From contig OY294049.1 in assembly GCA_958510825.1 (NCBI GenBank), positions 6,200,001 through 6,264,000 on the forward strand: a DNA stretch of 64,000 nt, read 5' to 3'. The notes under the pieces are model-generated. The model ran no database searches, had not been told where the DNA came from, and worked only from the letters and a program-made list of their open reading frames with translations. Source of the stretch: Brachypterus glaber. Lineage: Eukaryota; Arthropoda; Insecta; Coleoptera; Kateretidae. Position numbers and translations under genes: made by a program. Positions 57,769 through 64,000 of the stretch are shown here, piece by piece. The first letter of the stretch is position 1. Each line of letters starts with the position of its first letter.

Positions 57769-60700
57769 ATGAGTTTTCAAAGTCCATTTTCGCCAAAAAG
57801 CCCGTTTTCACCTAGATCCAGACAAAATACAGCTTCCAAGAGGATTGTGCCTCCAGCTTTTAAAAAATCCTCGTAAGTATGGAACTAACCTTACTTTTGC
57901 AAATGTTATTTTTTAACTTGAACAACTTTAAATTTATTAATAATATTTTTTAGGCGTTTTAGTGTTTCTGGAAAATCGACTCAATCAGTACAAGTCATCT
58001 TAAAATCCCCTTACAATTATGTTGAAAGGTTTGGACAACCATTACCAGTTTTAATTACAGAAGCCTTAACGTTTGCAGATAGTAAGTTTGCAGTAATATT
58101 TTATTAAATAATTCAACAGTAATAAATTATTTGGTATACACGCATTTAACCCCTTCCACTATAAAGTATATTCACCTTCAAAATGAAGTAAGTGTAAACA
58201 AACGCACGTGACAACAACGGATTTAGTAACAGGGTAGGACTCCAAACAAAATATTTCTATATAACAGTCCATTGCACGCTTCTTTGCAAGTACTCGTGTA
58301 CTGACCTGTTTAATTTTCTACATTCCTACTCTCGCAACATTCAAGTGTTCTAACCAATGAAACCACACGCCAGCTGCCGTGTGTGCGATTGTTGTATTTA
58401 CTTCTACTTCATCTTGAAGTTGAATATACTCTAGTGTATATTGTCAAGTTAGATTACAAAGTTCTATGTGCTTTGCACACAAAACTTTTTAACTCTAACC
58501 TGGTGTTATGGAACTTTTTAGCTATAGGAAAATTTTATATCCACATTATGGATATTTACTTATGACAAATGGTATTTACTTCTACTACAAAAATTGGAGT
58601 GTAGGGGTTTAAATAAATATAAATGATCGAACTTACCAAAGTGTGCAGAAATTCTGACTCTTAAAATTGGAAATATTGGTCATCATACAAGCAAATGAAT
58701 ACTTAAAAACACATACAACATCAAGGATTCCTAACTTAATACTAAATGTGTTTTTAGACAAAACCTAATTAAGGCCTAGGCCTAGGATTAGCTAATCCTA
58801 ATCCCATTAGTTGTGGAGTATTGTTATTAGTGATAACTTAACAAATATAATTTGGGCAGGTAGAGTTTCACATAAATATGGTAGTGTTGGTTAAAATTCA
58901 GTATTAAAATACAACTAATAATTTTTTTTTGTCCATGCTCAGTTTTTTGCAATATAAATTTAAGTAAAATACACTGCCCAGTAAAAGAGCTTTCCCATTT
59001 TACACCTCCGCGCGTAAAATGGATTTTTTATTATTATTTACTTTTAGCAACTTTAAAAATATACCAATTTTTATGAAAACTATTCCCCACCTCTTAGGGG
59101 TGGAGTTAGAACTTTTTTATTATTAGATTCACTTTCAGCAACCTCAAAAACCCCAATATACCAGTTTTCACGAAAACTACCCCCACCCCTCAGGGGGTGA
59201 AATTAGAAAAAAATTATTATCAGATTATTATTCGTCAACCCCAAAATCCTCTGTATACCAATTTTGACCAAAATATTGAAAATATTTAAAAATATTTACC
59301 CCCTTGGGGGTGGATTTAGAAAAAAATTATTACCAGATTCAATTTTAGCAACCTTAAAAATCCCTATATAGCAATTTTCAAATTTTTCTAAAAAAGATGT
59401 ATTTTCCCCATTTGCCCCCCTTGCTGCACCCCAATGTTCACCAAAATCAATCCCGAGCTAGAACTTTTGGTAACATATCTGTATGCCAAATTTCAAGTCT
59501 CTAGCTTAAAGCGTTTTTAAGTTATCGTGCCCACAAGATTTCCCGGACAGACCGATCGACCTACCGAGCGACAATTTTTTGTTTTTGCTTGAAATTGATT
59601 TATATCGATATAAAACGTCATAAAACGCAAAACTACGCAAAAAAAAATTTTGAAAATTTTTGCACGAATACAAGGCTTTCCGAAATTTTGAAAATGTTCA
59701 AAATGGGAAACCAAAATTAGGCAATTAAATCTATATATTCTTACCAAGATTTTAAATATTCTGGCCAGTCCTAACTCTTTCACAAATATTCTTTTTAAAG
59801 AATACCATATTTAAATATGCAATCCTTCATCTTCAAAATTGTTTTATTGTGTATTTTAATTATCCAGTAATGCAAATGATTCAATAATAATATTGTTAAA
59901 TTCTAAAATCTGGAAAAGTAGAGAGAACAAACCAATACTGGACTAATGATTTGTTACTATATTTAATTATGGCTTGTACAGGAAGTCTAGACATTTCAGG
60001 ATCTATATGTATAAATAATAAATAATGGATCTTGTTATAATTAGATTACAGTTTAATAATTTCTTAAATATGATAATTGTGTTTGGTCTGACTGTCTAAA
60101 TAAGATAATACTTAACCCTATATCACACCTTGTTCCCATTTGTGAACACTTGGCATTAAGACTTCTGAAATCTTTAATAAATATAATTATTAATAATTAT
60201 TATTTTCCCATTTTGAATATTTTCAAAATTTCGGAAAGCTTTGTTTTCGTGCTAAAAAAATGTTTGTGTATTTTTGCGTTTTATGACGTTTTATGTCGAT
60301 ATAAATCAATTTTAAGCAAAAAAAAAATCGGTCGATCGGGAAATCTTGAGAGCACGATAACTTAAGAACGCTTTAAGCTAGAGACTTGAAATTTGGCATA
60401 CATGTTACCAAAATTTCTCGCTCGGGATTGTTTTTGGTGGACATTGGGGTGCGCCAAGGGGGAAAAATACATTTTTTTTAGAAAAATTTGAAAATTACTA
60501 TATACAGGTTTTTGAGGTTGCTGAATTTAAATCTGATAATAAAATTTATCTAACCAGGTAGGAGGTAAATATTTTTAAATATTTTCGTGAAAATTGGAAA
60601 ATGGGGGTTTTTCGGGTCGACGAATATGAATCTGATAATATTTTTTTTCTAATTTCACTCCCTGAAGGGTAGGGGGTAGTTTTCTTGAAAACTGGTATGT

Positions 60701-63432
60701 TGGGGTTTTTGAGGTTGCTGAAAGTGATCTGATAATAAAAAAATTCTTACTCCACCCCCTCAGGGGCTGTGGTAGTTTCCTTGAAAATTTATATATAGAG
60801 GTTTTTGAGGTCGCTAAAACTGAATCTTATAATAAAATTTTTCCCCCCTGAGAGGTGGGGGGTAGTTTTTGTGAAAATTGGTATATTTGGGTTTGTATGG
60901 TTGCTGAAAGAGAATCTAATAATAAAAAAATTCTAACTCCACCCCCTAAGAGGCCGGGGTAGTTTTCGTGAAAATTGGTAAATTTTTAAGGTTGCTAAAA
61001 GTGAATCAGATAATAAAAAATCCATTTTACGCGCAGAGGTGAAAAATGGAAAAGCTTATTTACTGGGCAGTGTATTAATTATTATAATCAAAATACAAAC
61101 TTTATGGGCCATATTTTTCACGTGGGAACCTTGGTCTTCAAGTTGGAGTATCTATTGATAGATGACAGTATCTAATATTGCCGGTAAATATTTAAACATC
61201 TAATCACTTTAGAGTTGAACTTTTGTTAGTGTGTTGGTTTTTGTTCAAAGACATTATTTTGAGTTCTAAAAAATTCTAAAAACTGTTTTATTGATCCCTA
61301 GTATAAATTTAACAGAATAACGTTTTTCTAACGTTATAAAACTGTATAAAAGTACGTTATAAAATATATGCTAAGTCCAAATGTCCCGCCTTTTAACGTT
61401 AGAATCAAACGTTAGTTACAAACGTTAATCTAATGTTAGATTTTTAAGTTAGAAATACGTTATGAGTACGTTTAATTTCTAACTTTCGGAGGGGGCTTGG
61501 CCAACTAGGAAATTTCTACCTGCATCATAAAATGGCAGCTGGAGACAAATTTATTCATATAAATAAATCTTAATGTATTTTAGCAATCATAATATTTTTA
61601 AATATAATTTCGTTACATTTATTTATAAAATATCCATCTTTTTAGGTGGCCCTAAATATATTTCGTGTAATATGCTGTTATACTTCGATAAATACGTTTA
61701 CCTCTCAGAAAAACTTTATATTTAGTTAGTTAATATTTATTTATACATTCAGAATCTTAAAATAATTTTTCAATTATAGTACAGCGTTGCCAGACTTACT
61801 ATAATTTTGACTTTTGGGGGATATTTGTTTAAACTTATTATAGAAATAATAAATAATTATTAAACCTAGGCTGTCTGAAATGAGTATTTTCTACTATAGC
61901 TTACGTATTAATAATGGAAATTTAAAAAATATTTAAAGTTAGAATACGGTTAGAAAAAGGTTAGAATTTAGTTGGGAAACTAACGTTGGATTAATGTATT
62001 TTATAACGTTTTTGTCAAACGTTAGTTTTTAAGGTTAGATTTATATATTTTTTAACGTTTTTGTCAAACGATAGTTTTTAAGGCTAGATTTATATATTTT
62101 ATAACGTTTTTGTATAACGTTTGAGACTAAACATAAAAATGCCACTAATCTAATGTTATGTTATGTTAGATTTGTGTACTTTTCTACCAGGGGATTACTA
62201 CATATAATTTGTGAGCATTGCTCATACTAATATCTACTTGAAGTAGATATAAGTATTTTTTAGTTTTGTATCCGTTTTTGTTCTTTATGTGCACAATTTT
62301 TGCGGATGGGTTTGAAAAAAAAATGTATCAATATTTTTGACAAAAAAATCGCAAAAAAGCAAAATAAAATAAAAATATATATTCAAAAATATTTTATATT
62401 ATGTTTGCCTGCGGTGCTGGGGTTTTTCTTCGTTTTCTTTCGTATGAGCTTTCTTGCATTTTTGTAAAACTTTAAATTGTAACATAATTTTAAAATTAAA
62501 GTAGATTAAGGATCTTCTACGCTTTTTTTTTAATTTGAGATTGTTAAACTTGAGTTTTACAATATTATTTATTTTTCTTTTAAACATCACAAAATACCTA
62601 CGTAAAAAAATTGCCTGCGGCGCTAACCCAATGAACGGCTGACTACCATTTGTAAAACTTAAACGTGAAATTCGTAAAAAATTTCACCTGCGGCGCTAGA
62701 GTTTTCTTGCATTGTTGTAAAACTATAAATTGTAACATAATTTTAAAATTAAAGTGGATTAAGGATCTTTTACGCTTTTTTTTTAATTTGAGATTGTTAA
62801 ACTTGAGTTTTGCAATAAAAGTCCAAAATTTGCGTTACGTAATACTTGAACGTTCCCTAACTCCATAGCACCGCAGGCAATTTTTTTATATTATTTATTA
62901 TAATTTGGAACTTTACAAAAATATAAGAAAATTTTATTGCTACAGGCGAAAATTTTTATGAAATCGAAGATTTATTATGAGTATGACAATTTTCCGGGCT
63001 CCGGGCCGCCCCCTCCCCCTTGTAATAAGTCCAGGGGGTACATGGCCCCTGGGCCCCCCTGGAGTCGGCGCCTATGTACCTATGCCCTAGGTATATAGGT
63101 GCGTCTGTGATTGGTTGATTCCTTAGACTCCTAGAACCATTGGTGAATTGAGTAATTTCATATTTATAGTTTCATTTTTTTAGGAAATGCTGTTGTATCC
63201 GCTCGAATATCCGAATGCGGATATGCTTGGGTAGTTTGTGGAAGAAGACTTCTAGTGTGGCAGTACAGACAAAGTCCCAGTTTACCAGGAACCCCACAGA
63301 GAAAAAATACTACCAATCAGTGTTTTGAACTGCAACTTCCTCAAAGTGATTTGGCTCATAGAGCAGAGCTGGTTTCTGTGTTTCAAACTAGTGGGTCGGC
63401 TATGCCGTCCTGTATTGCTATTTCACCAGAAG
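57769..63432 (+). CDS. Nup133: Nuclear pore protein Nup133, first three exons (partial)
   Basis: Nup133 is a scaffold of the Y-complex (Nup107-160) in the nuclear pore. Exons 57769-57872, 57954-58081 and 63184-63432 join in frame to 160 aa, and the gene continues past the window. The N-terminus is a disordered Ser/Pro-rich tail with repeated SPFSP. The start of the beta-propeller follows: ERFGQPLPVLITEALTFAD, then GYAWVVCGRRLLVWQYR, and CFELQLPQSDLAHRAELV, which matches the ELQLPPSD segment of vertebrate Nup133. Splice sites are GT-AG. Intron 2 (58082-63183) is 5.1 kb and holds a complete foldback element and two other repeats. The start codon is the first Met downstream of the shared promoter. 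Confidence 0.9.
58971..61074. mobile_element. Complete foldback element with minisatellite arms
   Basis: It begins ACACTGCCCAGTAAAAGAGC and ends TTACTGGGCAGTGT. Next to each end is ACCTCCGCGCGTAAAATGG or its inverse. Both arms are tandem arrays of the ~100-bp unit (about four units left, five right) in opposite orientation. The core holds an inverted pair sharing TTATGTCGATATAAATCAAT (59590-59620 and 60291-60310) and CGGTCGATCGG-like text. No transposase is encoded. It lies in Nup133 intron 2. Confidence 0.8.
61322..62192. mobile_element. TAACGTTAG-rich element, copy in Nup133 intron 2
   Basis: It is collinear with 21128-21996, including AACTTTCGGAGGGGGC, CTGCATCATAAAATGGCAGC, the ~50-bp tandem units near 61985-62110 and the TGTACTTTTCTACCAGGG end. 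Confidence 0.7.
62390..62880. repeat. Direct ~110-bp repeats with CTGCGGCGCTA words
   Basis: 62455-62570 and 62705-62820 are direct repeats sharing TGTAAAACT, TAATTTTAAAATTAAAGT, GGATTAAGGATCTT and TTTTAATTTGAGATTGTTAA. GCCTGCGGCGCTAAC occurs near 62613, CCTGCGGCGCTAGAG near 62687, and inverted forms near 62408 and 62868. It is related to 19880-20720. Confidence 0.6.
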
Positions 63433-64000
63433 GTAGGCATTTGTACAGGGTCCAAAACAGCTAACAACTTGGTGCCGGAACGTTTTTTATTCGGGCGATG
63501 AGGGCATATTCCATATGGCGTCAAAATTTTCATTCTTTGACCGGGGTAAAAAATTATCTCGGTCACATCGGCTTCGAGGAAATCTATTTTCTCGGTTATA
63601 TTGACCGAGAAGGCAGTCAACGTGTTCAGAACAGGGCGGGCAAAAACCCAGATAGGGTTTTTCAGCTAAAACCTGACTGTTTCTTTCCAAAAGGTGGCAT
63701 TTTTTTCTGTTTATTTTTTCCCCTTTTCATTTGTAAAAAGGCCCCACTTTAGAGGCGCTTTGCTCCTTACGACGTATTTTTAGATATATGTCTATAGGAA
63801 CTTTTTGTTATATTTTATTATGTAGAATCACCCCATTTATGCCAGAAGACCGTAAACCCCCTGTATGTTTATTCATAGTGACCGCAAAAAAAAAGAGGTT
63901 TTTTAGCCTCTTTTTCAAACATTTGCATACGATTGGAATTGATAAAATGTAATATATAAGGGCTCAAAATTTTTGTCTTGCGAAAAGAAGATTTATTGTT
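63433..64000. other. Nup133 intron 3, right end of window
   Basis: No further exon was recognised. The segment around 63790-63870 ends CCCCCTGTATG after GTAGAATCACCCCATTTATG, resembling the right end of the ACAGGGT-type elements. A short inverted AAAAAGAGG/CCTCTTTTT pair lies near 63890-63915. Confidence 0.4.

Noticed and set aside
63255..63752. Overlapping frames on both strands near the right end
   Set aside because: Only 63184-63432 (+) fits Nup133 and its splice phases. The others are other frames of that exon or of intron 3.

Overview
The window is nuclear DNA from an animal, almost certainly an insect and perhaps a beetle. The genes are split by GT-AG introns, the background is strongly AT-rich, introns and spacers are packed with short terminal-inverted-repeat (TIR) elements, and the proteins resemble insect orthologues. 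The order is a judgement from sequence style only. No prokaryotic operons, CRISPR arrays, rRNA or tRNA genes were seen.

Layout. 1-4175: repeats and the POLE2 upstream region, which holds two perfect E2F-type sites facing each other. 4176-13765 (+): a complete seven-exon POLE2 (DNA polymerase epsilon subunit 2, 515 aa), with an antisense 240-aa transposon-associated ORF nested in intron 4. 13974-23141 (+): a complete nine-exon cystathionine beta-synthase (CBS paralogue 1, 506 aa), starting only 208 bp after the POLE2 stop. 23995-33981 (+): a second complete nine-exon CBS paralogue (505 aa). Its intron 5 to 3' flank (27577-34979, 7403 bp) is repeated in tandem at 34980-42382, leaving an extra orphan set of exons 6-9. 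42383-45360: repeats, including a broken Tc1/mariner transposase. 45361-57387 (-): a complete eight-exon spastin (623 aa). 57388-57768: a short divergent promoter with a DRE motif. 57769-63432 (+): the first three exons of Nup133, which runs off the right edge.

How the genes relate. They are unrelated housekeeping genes: replication, sulfur amino-acid metabolism, microtubule severing and the nuclear pore. The CBS pair is a local gene family. Both members keep the haem ligands, the PLP lysine and the C-terminal regulatory region. Both have changes in loops that are normally near-invariant around the PLP, so their chemistry may differ from that of textbook CBS.

Most non-coding DNA is explained by a few repeat families used again and again: a four-copy MITE in spastin introns, a foldback element with minisatellite arms, a TAACGTTAG-rich family, an ACAGGGTG-ended family and several long palindromes. 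Two points stand out. A transposon lies one base inside a spastin intron, so that its target site supplies part of the splice donor. The CBS tandem duplication has a 7-bp microhomology junction inside a palindrome arm.
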